In this document: in pieces, positions 5,270 through 14,045 of the stretch
Position numbering within the stretch: position 1 is the stretch's first letter
How the letters are laid out: every line of letters starts with the position of its first letter
DNA from: Methanoregula sp.
GTDB taxonomy: Archaea; Halobacteriota; Methanomicrobia; Methanomicrobiales; Methanospirillaceae
Length of the DNA stretch: 14,976 nucleotides
Assembly: GCA_030653335.1 (NCBI GenBank)
Contig: JAURZP010000017.1
Span: 1-14,976 of the forward strand
Direction of reading: 5' to 3'
Notes under the pieces: generated by a model
Told to the model about the DNA's origin: nothing
The model's database searches: none
What the model saw: the letters and a program-made list of their open reading frames with translations, nothing else
Made by a program: the position numbers and the translations under genes

Positions 5270-6322
5270 ATGAAAGATTCCCGTACCTTTTCACCGGAAT
5301 TTACCTACACCCACGCGATGGTGAAACGACTTGCAGCAATTGCCGCAGCCCGGGAAGTCATCCTTCATGCGCATCTCGTTCCGAAATGGGAAGTCTCGAT
5401 CCGCAGGGAGCAGCTCATAAGGGCTGCGCACGCATCCACCGCAATTGAAGGAAACCCGCTCACACTCGAAGAAGTGAGCCGGCTGGCTGAAGGCCGGGAC
5501 GTGATGGCAGCAAGACGCGCAAAAGACGAGGTGCTCAACTACCTGCGGGTGCTGGAACATATCAACGCATACCAGAACGTGGGTCAGATCTCGGAAGATC
5601 ATCTCCTCGCGCTCCACCATGACATCACGCAGAATACCCTCGATGACCCGGCAACCGAAGGAACGTTCCGTAAGGTCCGGGTCGTGGTCGGGAACCGGCA
5701 CACAAAGGAAGTGGTGTACTCTCCCCCGCCTCCAAAAGATGTTGCCCCGCTGATGACCGCTCTCATCGACTGGCTGAATTCTGATGCCTCGCACCAGATG
5801 CACCCGGTGCTCATTGCCGGGATTGCGCACTACGAGCTCGTGCGGATTCACCCGTTTGTTGATGGCAACGGGCGGACTGCCCGGGCACTTGCCACCCTGA
5901 TCCTTGCGATGCGGGAGTTTGATATCAAGCGGTTCTTTACACTGGATGATTTCTACGACAGCGACCGGCCCGCGTACTACGCGGTGCTCAAAGCGGTGAA
6001 CAAGACCTATCCGGACTCAACAGTCTGGCTGGATTACTTCACAGAAGGCGTAGATCTCTCGCTGCACCGGGTGAAAGAGCGGGTGTTGCTGCTCTCGTCC
6101 GAGAAGCACCGGAAAGATTCGGGCGGGCAGGTGGCGCTGTCCGAGCGGCAGATGAAGATTATTGAGTACATTCATGCCAATGGATCGATAAAGAGTGGAG
6201 ATTTGATGCGATTGTATGGCATTTCCCGCCAGGCTGCCGGGAAAGAACTTGCCGGGATGCTGGAGCGGAATCTCATAAAAACTGAAAGAAAGGGACGTGC
6301 CACACAATATGTCATTGTGTGA
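5270..6322 (+). CDS. Fic-domain protein with C-terminal winged helix
   Basis: A 350-residue cytoplasmic Fic-family protein, probably an AMP- or nucleotide-transferase that modifies hydroxyl side chains of target proteins. Seen: the full catalytic motif HPFVDGNGRTAR at 194-205 (His194, Asp198, Arg205), and an N-terminal inhibitory motif STAIEG at 56-61 with Glu60, the in-cis auto-inhibition type. A flap-like stretch VVVGNRHTKEVVYSPPPP lies before the motif, and a winged-helix domain at about 288-350 contains YGISRQAAGKEL. Length is normal for Fic proteins with a C-terminal HTH. GGGAG (5259-5263) gives good spacing to the ATG at 5270. It is divergent from the copy-2 regulator with a 196-base gap. 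No antitoxin partner gene is adjacent, consistent with self-inhibition. Target unknown; the winged helix may let it sense DNA or control its own gene. Confidence 0.92.
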   Translation: MKDSRTFSPEFTYTHAMVKRLAAIAAAREVILHAHLVPKWEVSIRREQLIRAAHASTAIEGNPLTLEEVSRLAEGRDVMAARRAKDEVLNYLRVLEHINAYQNVGQISEDHLLALHHDITQNTLDDPATEGTFRKVRVVVGNRHTKEVVYSPPPPKDVAPLMTALIDWLNSDASHQMHPVLIAGIAHYELVRIHPFVDGNGRTARALATLILAMREFDIKRFFTLDDFYDSDRPAYYAVLKAVNKTYPDSTVWLDYFTEGVDLSLHRVKERVLLLSSEKHRKDSGGQVALSERQMKIIEYIHANGSIKSGDLMRLYGISRQAAGKELAGMLERNLIKTERKGRATQYVIV

Positions 6323-6556
6323 GCTGTCGCTCTCTTGTCGTACAGGGTAGACACCGATGTGAGAAAAACCACCGCTTCTTTTCTTGGTTGTCGATTTGGT
6401 TGTCGATTTGGTTGTCGATTAAGTTGTCGAACAGGAGTAAAATTGTAACAAAAATATTCCAGAAACCACGGGCCGAATTTCTTATATTTTCAGATTTTTT
6501 TTTAGCGATAATGGAAAAACCGGGTACTTTTTCCTGAAACAATCCGATGAGTAAGT
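6323..6556. other. AT-rich gap after fic
   Basis: No intact gene is seen here. The gap holds the 12-base tandem repeat (6384-6431), a T-tract at 6495-6503 that could end plus-strand transcripts, and TTATATTTT (6482-6490), a possible TATA box for the ABM pseudogene. Short frames on both strands (for example the minus-strand one encoding repeated IDNQ) have no good start. Confidence 0.5.
6384..6431. repeat. 12-bp tandem repeat, four units
   Basis: TTGGTTGTCGAT occurs three times in a row (6384-6419), followed by a degenerate fourth unit (TAAGTTGTCGAA). The unit length is a multiple of three: minus-strand reading gives repeated IDNQ and plus-strand reading gives repeated WLSI. It is not inside a supported gene. 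It may be slippage expansion or a remnant of a repeat-containing coding region. Confidence 0.85.
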
Positions 6557-6865
6557 ATGTTACTTGTAGCAGCCCGGTGTCGTGTTCACTCGGAACATTG
6601 CGAGGAATTTGCTCTTCTGGTGTAACGGATTACCCCCCCTGTCCATGCAGAACCCGGGTGTATCAGATATGAACCTCATGCCAATGTCTTCGATGCAGGG
6701 TTATTCGTTTTCTGTGAAGAGTGGGAGTGCCAGAAATACCTTGACGATCATATCGCTACCCCCCATATGCAGGCACATTTTGCGAAATGTGCTGAGTGAA
6801 TGGCTGTACCAACCGAATTAACCGTGTATGATGTATCGGATCTTCAGATGACTATACTACCGTAA
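6557..6865 (+). pseudogene. ABM-family monooxygenase pseudogene with two nonsense codons
   Basis: Reading one frame from the ATG at 6557 gives 102 residues typical of a small antibiotic-biosynthesis-monooxygenase (ABM) protein, interrupted twice. The pieces are MLLVAARCRVHSEHCEEFAL.., then HAEPGCIRYEPHANVFDAG, LFVFCEEWECQKYLDDH, IATPHMQAHFAKCAE and MAVPTELTVYDVSDL, ending TAA at 6863-6865. Stops are TAA at 6623-6625 (codon 23) and TGA at 6797-6799 (codon 81, where family members tend to have an aromatic or other residue after E). All pieces stay in one frame, so only two point changes are needed to explain the loss. ABM proteins are small dimeric heme-free oxygenases or related enzymes acting on quinone-like compounds (family knowledge). 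A sequencing error is possible, but two independent stops favour real decay. Neither stop is TAG, so pyrrolysine does not explain them. Confidence 0.8.
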
Positions 6866-6952
6866 CCCCAAGATTCGATTCTCTTTTCGTTTTCATAAAC
6901 CAGAAACATGATCGCCCCTGTGGTCAAAAAATATTTCTCTTGTTATGGCAAT

Positions 6953-6960
6953 TTTATAAA
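6953..6960 (+). promoter_or_regulatory. TATA box upstream of the membrane kinase gene
   Basis: TTTATAAA lies about 70-80 bases before the likely start of the gene at 7032, predicting transcription from near 6985 and a leader of about 45 bases. Confidence 0.4.
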
Positions 6961-7031
6961 ACAAATCTCCCACAAAAATACCTGTAGGACGAAAATATCT
7001 GAATAACTCTTGTTTTAAAGTGATGCCGGCC

Positions 7032-8720
7032 ATGTTCTCAAAGAAATCCCGTACCATCTCAGTTATCCTGATCCTCCTTATCCTTGTCATCACTTCCCTG
7101 ATGGTCTATTCCATCGCTGCAGAGACGCAGAAAACGCTCAAAGGAGCGGTCCAGGATAAACTGATCTCTGTTGCCGGGGCCACCGCATCCCAGATCGACG
7201 GGGATGCATTCGCACGGATTACAAGTGGTGAAGAAAACACGCAGAATTTTATCCGGATCCGGGATCAGCTCTGGCGGGTAAAACTGGCGACTCCGGATAT
7301 CCGTTTCATATACACCATGCGGAAAAACGGGGATGCGGTTGTGTTTGTGGTCGATGGGGATTACGGGCATGCAGCTGATGCCGCAAAGATCGGCCAGCCT
7401 TATCCTGAGGCAGAGCCGGAACTCATCTACGGGTTTACAGCCCCCTCAGCCAATGAAGAGTTCACAACGGACCCGTGGGGGACCGTGCTATCAGGATTTT
7501 CACCCATCAGGGACAGTACAGGAAACGTAGTGGGCATTGTCGGTGTTGATATGGACAGCACTGTTGTCTCGGCAGAGCTGGACCGGCTGAACCTGATTAT
7601 CTATGGTATCGGAATCCTTGCCATGATCGCGGCGGTCATCGGCATTATCATGATCGAACGTCGCCGGGAAATGGATGAGCAGAAAGTTGAAGAGAGCGAG
7701 AGAAAGTACCGTCTCCTCTTCGAACGGGCAGGCGATGCCATTTACCTTCTGGAGGCAGAAGGTGAGAACCAGGGGAAAATTGTCACGGCAAACAAAGCCG
7801 CTGCTGATATGCACGGTTATTCAGTTGACGAACTGCAACACCTCAATATCACTGACCTGGATGCACCTGCGGAAAAAATCAGTGCACCTGATAAGTTTGA
7901 CCGGATACTGAACGGAAAATGGCTGTATGGTGAGCTTTTCCACCGTAAAAAAAACGGGTCTGAGTTCACGGTTGAAATCTCTGCAGGTCTGCTCGATCTC
8001 GGTACGAAAAAATATATTCTGGCAATAGACCGGGATATATCCGAACGAAAACAGACTGAAAAAGCATTGAAACAAGCGACCAAAAAGATCAACCTGTTAA
8101 ACTCTGTTACGTTCAACGATATCCAGAATGCCCTCTTCAGCCTCAAAGGGTTTCATGAACTGGCAAGATCTGCCGGAAGCTACGAGAAGATGAAAGGTTA
8201 TCTTGACACGGAAGAAGAATCTGTCCAGAGAATTACCCGATCGCTCAACTTTGCGAATTGTTACCAGGATCTTGGAATCAAGCCGCCGAAGTGGCAGAAT
8301 GTCAACCAGACGTTTGTTTTTGCCATCTCGCACCGGGATTTTTCCTCCATCAGCCGCAATGTACATGTCGACGGGCTGGAAATTTATGCTGACCGCATGC
8401 TCGAACGGGTATTTCTGGCGTTAGCAGATAATGTCCTGAAGCATGCAAAGACTGCAACAGAAGTGGCCATGAGATATCATGAGACCCCTGACGGGCTTAC
8501 GCTTGTTTTTGAGGATAACGGGATCGGGATTTTGGATGACAGGAAAGATGCGGTGTTTGAACGTGGTTCTGGATCCCATAAAGGCATGGAATTGTTCCTG
8601 GTACGGGAGATCCTCTCCATCACCGATATCTCGATAAAAGAGACCGGTGAATCCGGCAAAGGTGCCCGGTTTGAAATTATGGTACCGAAGGGTGCCTACC
8701 GGTTTGTGGGCACAGCCTGA
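7032..8720 (+). CDS. Membrane sensor kinase-like protein, probable pseudokinase
   Basis: A 562-residue protein. In order: membrane helix (about 9-27), outside sensor domain (about 28-186) of Cache-like type with TPDIRFIYTMRKNGD, membrane helix (about 187-207), PAS domain (about 222-340, ending DISERK), dimerisation helices (about 350-415) and an ATPase domain (about 445-560). In the helices the usual RHD of this kinase subfamily (TRHDIRNQL in the gene at 8993) is FND: the phospho-acceptor His is Asn (N362). The N-box keeps DN (466-467) and the G1 box keeps DNGIG (495-499), but the G2 box is GMELFL instead of GLGLFL. ATP binding may survive; autophosphorylation should not. I chose the ATG at 7032, after GTGAT, a partial ribosome site; in-frame GTG 7020 and ATG 7023 are alternatives. 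It may heterodimerise with, or regulate, an active kinase such as the downstream one. Confidence 0.88.
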   Translation: MFSKKSRTISVILILLILVITSLMVYSIAAETQKTLKGAVQDKLISVAGATASQIDGDAFARITSGEENTQNFIRIRDQLWRVKLATPDIRFIYTMRKNGDAVVFVVDGDYGHAADAAKIGQPYPEAEPELIYGFTAPSANEEFTTDPWGTVLSGFSPIRDSTGNVVGIVGVDMDSTVVSAELDRLNLIIYGIGILAMIAAVIGIIMIERRREMDEQKVEESERKYRLLFERAGDAIYLLEAEGENQGKIVTANKAAADMHGYSVDELQHLNITDLDAPAEKISAPDKFDRILNGKWLYGELFHRKKNGSEFTVEISAGLLDLGTKKYILAIDRDISERKQTEKALKQATKKINLLNSVTFNDIQNALFSLKGFHELARSAGSYEKMKGYLDTEEESVQRITRSLNFANCYQDLGIKPPKWQNVNQTFVFAISHRDFSSISRNVHVDGLEIYADRMLERVFLALADNVLKHAKTATEVAMRYHETPDGLTLVFEDNGIGILDDRKDAVFERGSGSHKGMELFLVREILSITDISIKETGESGKGARFEIMVPKGAYRFVGTA

Positions 8721-8992
8721 AAAATCCCCCATGATAACCGGTTCAACCTACCCGCATTGAGGATGACTGTCCCGGGGATTCCTGACAAAATGGGTTTCGG
8801 CAGAATGTATCAGGGAGTCAGACCGGGTCCCATTACCTTACCCGATCAATACCGATCCCGACGATCGTATTATATGAAAATATTTTTTCCTCCTTAAAAA
8901 AAACGAGGACTTTTTCTTCGAAGCAAGAAAAGAAATACACTTATTAATAACCTGTGTAGCAATATCCATTGACCTACACGGAGAAAAGTATC
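8721..8992. other. Gap between kinase genes, with promoter
   Basis: No gene is seen in these 272 bases. A T-tract at 8883-8888 may terminate the upstream transcript. TTATTAATAA at 8941-8950 is a good TATA candidate for the 8993 gene, predicting a start near 8970. CGGAG at 8979-8983 is the ribosome site. The next gene thus probably has its own promoter. Confidence 0.5.
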
Positions 8993-11900
8993 ATGTATAC
9001 CGTCCTCTATGTTGATGACGAGCCGGCACTTCTCGAACTGGGAAAAACATTCCTCGAGCTGTCGGGTTCCTTCACCGTAGATACCGCACTCTCTGCAAAA
9101 GAGGGTATTGAGGCACTGAAAAAAACTGCCTTTGACTGCATTGTCGCCGATTACCAGATGCCGGAAATGGACGGCCTCGCATTTCTCAAATTTTTACGGA
9201 AAGAGAACAACTGGATCCCGTTTATCCTCTTCACCGGCCGGGGACGCGAGGAAGTGGTCATCGAGGCGGTGAACTCCGGTGTTGATTATTACCTCCAGAA
9301 AGGAGGAGATCCCAAATCACAATTCGTTGAACTGGAACATAAGATCAAACTCGCAATAGAACGCCGACGTACGGATGATGAGCTTAAGGAATCACGGCAG
9401 CGGATGACAGACATCATAGACCACCTGCCGGACGCTACCCTGGCAATCGACCTGGACGGGAAGGTTATCGCATGGAACCTGGCAATGGAGGAGATGACCG
9501 GGGTACATACAGAGCAGATCCTGGGAAGAGGGGATCATTCCTATGCCATCCCGTTTTACGGAACAAGGCGCCCCATCCTCCTCGACCTTATTTTAAGGGA
9601 TGATGAAGAGACCTGGAAAAAATATCCGCAGATCATCAGAAAGGACACCAAACTGATCTCGGAGATCCACATCCCCATCCTCTATGGCGGAAAAGGCGCC
9701 TACCTCTGGTTTATCGCATCCCCGCTCTATGACACGCACGGCAACATCACCGGGGCAATCGAGTCCATCCGGGACATCACTGACCGGAAGATGGCTGAGA
9801 ATGAACTGAGGGCTGCATATGAGCAGAACGCTGCAGCAGAAGAAGAGCTGCGTGATCAATACGATGAGCTGAAAAAGAGCGGGGACGCACTTCAAGAGAG
9901 TGAGGAGAATTACCGTACCCTGTTTGATGAGGCTGCGGATCTCATCGCCATTGTGGATGCGCACGGCACGTTTCTCAACCTGAACAGGAAGTTTGTTGAG
10001 GAGAGTGGTTACCCGCGGGAAGAGATGATAGGCAAAAACGTGCTGACATCAGGGATGGTTACTGCCCCCTCCGCTGCGAAGATCGCATTTCACCTGGGCC
10101 AGATTTTCCTTGGGAGTAAATCTCCCCTCTTTGAAATTGACGGTGTGACAAAGAACGGGACAATTATACCCTATGAGATCCGGGCGACCCCTATCATAAC
10201 AAACGGGAAAATTTCAGCAGTACAGGCGACCTTGCGAAATCTCACCGAGCGAAAAAACGCGGAAAAAGAGATCAGCGATCGTAAAAAGATGTTAGAAGAG
10301 ATCGTTTCAGGCTCCCCCATCCCGCAGTTTGTCATCGATAAAAACCACCGGGTCGTCAGCTGGAACCGGGCACTGGAGGAATCCAGTGGCGTGAATGCAA
10401 AGGAGGTGCTTGGTACAACACATGCCTGGAAAGCGTTCTATGACAAGGAACGGCCGTTGCTTGCGGACCTGCTGATAGAGAATGAACTTAAAAAAATTCA
10501 GGAGTGGTATGCCGGGAAATCTGACAAGTCAAAATATGTCGATGGGGCATACGAAGCAACCGACTTTTTCCCGCGAATGGGAGGGGGCGGCATCTGGCTC
10601 TACTTCACGGCAGCAGTGCTCCGTGATTCTGAGGGTAATATCGTAGGCGCAGTTGAAACACTTGAAAATATTACCGAACGCAAAAAAGCAGAGGAAGAGC
10701 TGCGAGCTTCCTATGAGCAGATCACTGCTTCAGAAGAAGAACTCCGGGACCAGCTTGAACAGCTGCAAAAAGGGGAGGGTGCGCTCCGCGAGAGTGAGAA
10801 GAATTACCGCAGCATCCTTGAAAATATCCAGGATGCTTACTACCGAAGTGATAGTGCAGGAAATCTCATACTGGCAAGCCCCTCAATAGCACAACTGCTC
10901 GGCTACGACTCGGTATCAGACCTGATCGGGAAAAATATTGCCCAATCCTTCTATTACCATCCGGAAGAACGCTCAAAACTCCTTGCTGAATTAACCAGCA
11001 GGGGATCGATCACTGATTATGAAGTGACGTTGAAAAAGCGGGACGGAAAGCCGGTACCTGTCTCGACAAGCAGCCACCGGTATTATGATCATTCCGGCAA
11101 TTTTCTCGGTGTTGAGGGGATATTCCGGGACGTTACCGAGCGCAAACGGTCGGAAGAAGAGAGAACGTTTAAAAATGTCATCCTGTCAACACAGCAGGAA
11201 ACATCCCCTGATGCGATCCTCATCGTGGATGAAAACGGGAATATCCTCAATTATAATCAGAAATTTATCGGGATCTGGGGAATTCCGGAATTACTCATAG
11301 TATCCCGGACAGATGAACCGGTGTTGCAATATGTCGTAGCACAGCTTGCTGATCCGGAAGCGTTCCTTAACCGGGTCAGGCATCTCTATGATCATAAAGA
11401 GGAGAAGAGCTTTGAAGAGCTCCTGCTTAAGGACGGGAGGATACTGGAACGGTATTCGGCTCCGATGCGGGGAGAAAAGGGGAAATATTACGGGAGGGTG
11501 TGGTACTTCCGGGATATCACCGGTCGTAAGAGGTCAGAAGAGATGCTGCGGGAGAGCGAATCGCACCTCAGCAGCATCATCCGTGTTGCACCGATTGGTA
11601 TCGGTGTCGCATCCAACCGGACCATCCAGACGGTCAACGACCGGTTCTGCCAGATGACCGGGTACACCGAAGAAGAACTCATCGGCAAACAGGCTCGTTT
11701 CCTCTACCCGACGCAGGAGGACCATGACTTTGTCGGCAGGGAGAAATATGCCCAAATCGCACAGAAAGGGACCGGTTCGGTCGAGACACGATGGCAGAAA
11801 AAAGACGGGACGGTTATCGATATCCTCCTGTCCTCGACACCGGTCGATCCTTCTGACCTGTCCAGGGGCGTGACGTTTACTGCACTTGATATCACCGAAC

Positions 11901-13759
11901 GAAAAAAGATAGAAGATTCGCTCAGGGCAAATGAGGAGAAATACCGCTCTCTTGTTGATAACCTCAATGTGGGTGTCTACCGGAACACCCCTCAATTTCC
12001 CGGCAGGTGGCTCTGGGCCAACCCGGCATTTGTCCGGATATTCGGGTATGACTCTTTACCGGAGTGTATGGAACACCCGGTCACCGATATCTATGTCAAT
12101 CCGGATGATCGGAAAAAACTCATCCAGGTGTTGGAAACCGAAGGTTTTGTCAGGGATTTTGAACTGCAGCAGAAAAAGAAAGACGGAACACCCATCTGGG
12201 TTTCAGTCACCGCACAGGCAAAGAAGAACCCGGATGGAACAATTGAATGGATTGACGGGATCTGTGACGATATCACTGCTTTAAAGGATGCAGAGGAGAG
12301 GGGCAGGCGTTACCAGCTCGAGATGTCACGGGCTATCGATTATCTGCCTGATGCCACCTTCATCATCGACCGGAAAGGTACGGTCCTTGCATGGAACCGG
12401 GCGATTGAAGATATGACCGGGGTTTGTGCAAAGGATATCATCGGCAGGGGAGATTATGAATATGCCATCCCGTTTTACGGACACCACCGTCCGATCCTGA
12501 TCGATCTCATCTTTGCATCTGAGGATGAGTTGAAAAAAGGAGATTACCTTGAGATAAAACGGACCGGGGAGATCCTTTCTGTCGAGACCCAGAATCCGAT
12601 ACTCAAAGGCAAACCCTCGGTTGTAAGGGCTATTGCCGCTCCCATCTATGACGAAGGCGGAAACGTTGCCGGTGCCATCGAAACGATCACGGATATCACC
12701 GAACTGAAACGGGCGCAGGAAGATCTCAGGGAATCGGAGAACAGGTACCGGACCATCTTTGAGAACACCGGGGCCGCGACCGTCCTTTTAGAGGAAAATA
12801 CCATAATATCCATTGCCAATGTAGAATTCGAGCGAATGTCAGGATATCTGCGGGAGGAACTTGAAGGCAAAAAGAGCTGGACGGAATTTGTGGTAAAGGA
12901 GGATCTCGAGCGGATGCTTGCCCAGCACCGCTTGCGGCGGGAGAAGCATGAGGTGGCCCTGAGACATTACGAGTTCAGGTTCGTTACAAAAACCGGTGAG
13001 ATCCGCAATATCTTCTTAACCATCGATGTAATCCCGGGCACGAAACAATCGGTGGCCTCCTTAATGGATATCACCGCCCAGGTCCGGGCCCAGGATGCCG
13101 TGAAACTGGCGAATAAAAAACTCAATCTCTTATCGGGCATTACACGCCATGATATCAGGAACCAGCTCCTGGCACTCTCGGGATATCTTGAGCTGTCGAA
13201 GGAGTCTCCGGCCGACCCGGCCCGCACATCAGAATTCATTAACAAGGAAGCGGTTATCGCAGATACCATCACCCGCCTTATCAATTTCACAAAGGACTAT
13301 GAGGACATGGGCATAAATGCTCCCGCATGGCAGAATGTTCATGCGGTTATTGGTAAAGCCATTACCCTGCTTCCGATGCGGGATATCCGTGTTGATGCCG
13401 GAGATCCTGCCCTTGAGGTATTCGCTGATCCGCTGCTGGAAAGAGTGTTCTACAATCTTATCGACAATGCACTGCGGTACGGCGGGGACCGGATGACCGC
13501 TATATGGGTCTCGTCGCACATGAGCGGGAACGGGCTGGTAATTGTATTCGAGGATGACGGTGCAGGAATTGCCATTCAGGACAAAGTCCATCTCTTTGAG
13601 AAAGGTTTTGGGAAAAACACCGGCCTCGGGCTTTTTCTCACCAGGGAGATCCTCGAGATCACCGGGATTACCATCACCGTGAACGGTGAACCCGGTAACG
13701 GGGTACGGTTCGAGATCACGGTGCCAAAAGGTGCGTACCGGTTTGCGGGCACTCAATAA
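8993..13759 (+). CDS. Receiver / nine-PAS / histidine kinase hybrid sensor
   Basis: A 1588-residue cytoplasmic signalling protein with no membrane helix. Residues 1-120 are a receiver domain (acidic D8-D9, phospho-acceptor D53, T81, K103). Then come nine PAS domains at about 130-265, 303-420, 430-563, 601-717, 725-846, 854-970, 981-1096, 1108-1238 and 1246-1363. Numbers 1, 3 and 8 are longer than usual and related (AIPFYGTRRPILLDLI in 1, AIPFYGHHRPILIDLI in 8). Linkers before PAS 2 and PAS 4 are near-copies rich in Glu and probably coiled. The kinase core has TRHDIRNQL with H1386, N-box NLIDNA (1488-1493), DDGAGI (1521-1526) and GLGLFL (1544-1549), all intact. The input comes through the receiver and small-molecule or redox sensing by PAS domains; the ligands cannot be told. 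The ATG at 8993 follows CGGAG; a TTG at 8969 is less likely. The C-terminal end (VPKGAYRFxGT) matches the upstream kinase-like protein, so the two cores are paralogues. Confidence 0.93.
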   Translation: MYTVLYVDDEPALLELGKTFLELSGSFTVDTALSAKEGIEALKKTAFDCIVADYQMPEMDGLAFLKFLRKENNWIPFILFTGRGREEVVIEAVNSGVDYYLQKGGDPKSQFVELEHKIKLAIERRRTDDELKESRQRMTDIIDHLPDATLAIDLDGKVIAWNLAMEEMTGVHTEQILGRGDHSYAIPFYGTRRPILLDLILRDDEETWKKYPQIIRKDTKLISEIHIPILYGGKGAYLWFIASPLYDTHGNITGAIESIRDITDRKMAENELRAAYEQNAAAEEELRDQYDELKKSGDALQESEENYRTLFDEAADLIAIVDAHGTFLNLNRKFVEESGYPREEMIGKNVLTSGMVTAPSAAKIAFHLGQIFLGSKSPLFEIDGVTKNGTIIPYEIRATPIITNGKISAVQATLRNLTERKNAEKEISDRKKMLEEIVSGSPIPQFVIDKNHRVVSWNRALEESSGVNAKEVLGTTHAWKAFYDKERPLLADLLIENELKKIQEWYAGKSDKSKYVDGAYEATDFFPRMGGGGIWLYFTAAVLRDSEGNIVGAVETLENITERKKAEEELRASYEQITASEEELRDQLEQLQKGEGALRESEKNYRSILENIQDAYYRSDSAGNLILASPSIAQLLGYDSVSDLIGKNIAQSFYYHPEERSKLLAELTSRGSITDYEVTLKKRDGKPVPVSTSSHRYYDHSGNFLGVEGIFRDVTERKRSEEERTFKNVILSTQQETSPDAILIVDENGNILNYNQKFIGIWGIPELLIVSRTDEPVLQYVVAQLADPEAFLNRVRHLYDHKEEKSFEELLLKDGRILERYSAPMRGEKGKYYGRVWYFRDITGRKRSEEMLRESESHLSSIIRVAPIGIGVASNRTIQTVNDRFCQMTGYTEEELIGKQARFLYPTQEDHDFVGREKYAQIAQKGTGSVETRWQKKDGTVIDILLSSTPVDPSDLSRGVTFTALDITERKKIEDSLRANEEKYRSLVDNLNVGVYRNTPQFPGRWLWANPAFVRIFGYDSLPECMEHPVTDIYVNPDDRKKLIQVLETEGFVRDFELQQKKKDGTPIWVSVTAQAKKNPDGTIEWIDGICDDITALKDAEERGRRYQLEMSRAIDYLPDATFIIDRKGTVLAWNRAIEDMTGVCAKDIIGRGDYEYAIPFYGHHRPILIDLIFASEDELKKGDYLEIKRTGEILSVETQNPILKGKPSVVRAIAAPIYDEGGNVAGAIETITDITELKRAQEDLRESENRYRTIFENTGAATVLLEENTIISIANVEFERMSGYLREELEGKKSWTEFVVKEDLERMLAQHRLRREKHEVALRHYEFRFVTKTGEIRNIFLTIDVIPGTKQSVASLMDITAQVRAQDAVKLANKKLNLLSGITRHDIRNQLLALSGYLELSKESPADPARTSEFINKEAVIADTITRLINFTKDYEDMGINAPAWQNVHAVIGKAITLLPMRDIRVDAGDPALEVFADPLLERVFYNLIDNALRYGGDRMTAIWVSSHMSGNGLVIVFEDDGAGIAIQDKVHLFEKGFGKNTGLGLFLTREILEITGITITVNGEPGNGVRFEITVPKGAYRFAGTQ

Positions 13760-14045
13760 AAAACTCAAAAAAAATTGAGCATCTGAACAGGGGAATGACA
13801 GATCCCCAGGTTCCTGCATTTTACATCTTGTTGAAAAATATTAACAATTCCTTGTCAGTCCTTCCCGGATGGATTGTTGCGTTGCAACTTATAATGCCAG
13901 AGAACTATGCAACTTTTTTATACTATTTGGCAACTCTCTCATCAATGCGGGGAATTCCTCATGCCAAGTCCTGTTTTTTGTCCCGCAGGAATCTCAATAG
14001 GATATATAAGATTGGTTATGGAATTATATGAGAGATTAAAAGAGC
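13760..14045. other. Gap before the CHASE4 gene
   Basis: No supported gene is seen here. CTCAA-A6-TTGAG (13764-13779) just after the kinase stop and GGGGA..TCCCC (13790-13807) are small hairpins; neither is followed by a T-tract, so their role as plus-strand terminators is doubtful. GCAACT occurs at 13884-13889, 13909-13914 and 13930-13935. A 78-codon frame from 13795 looks like chance. Confidence 0.4.
14001..14010 (+). promoter_or_regulatory. TATA box for the CHASE4 gene
   Basis: GATATATAAG lies about 40 bases before the ATG at 14046. The start would be near 14030, giving a leader of about 15 bases with a weak GAGAG ribosome site at 14030-14034. Confidence 0.55.

Noticed and set aside
6312..6542. 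Minus-strand 76-codon frame containing IDNQ repeats
   Set aside because: It starts with TTG, has no ribosome site, overlaps the end of fic, and its only feature comes from the 12-base tandem repeat.
6623..6799. Recoding of stops in the ABM frame (selenocysteine or pyrrolysine)
   Set aside because: One stop is TAA, which is not recoded in archaea; pyrrolysine needs TAG; no structured element was noticed after the TGA. Two nonsense mutations are simpler.
6582..6821. Plus-strand 79-codon frame
   Set aside because: It is another frame across the ABM pseudogene; the family-like sequence is in the 6557 frame.
13795..14031. Plus-strand 78-codon frame before the CHASE4 gene
   Set aside because: It has an unusual composition, the AGGGGA is too close to the ATG, it contains the TATA box of the next gene, and there is no recognisable domain.
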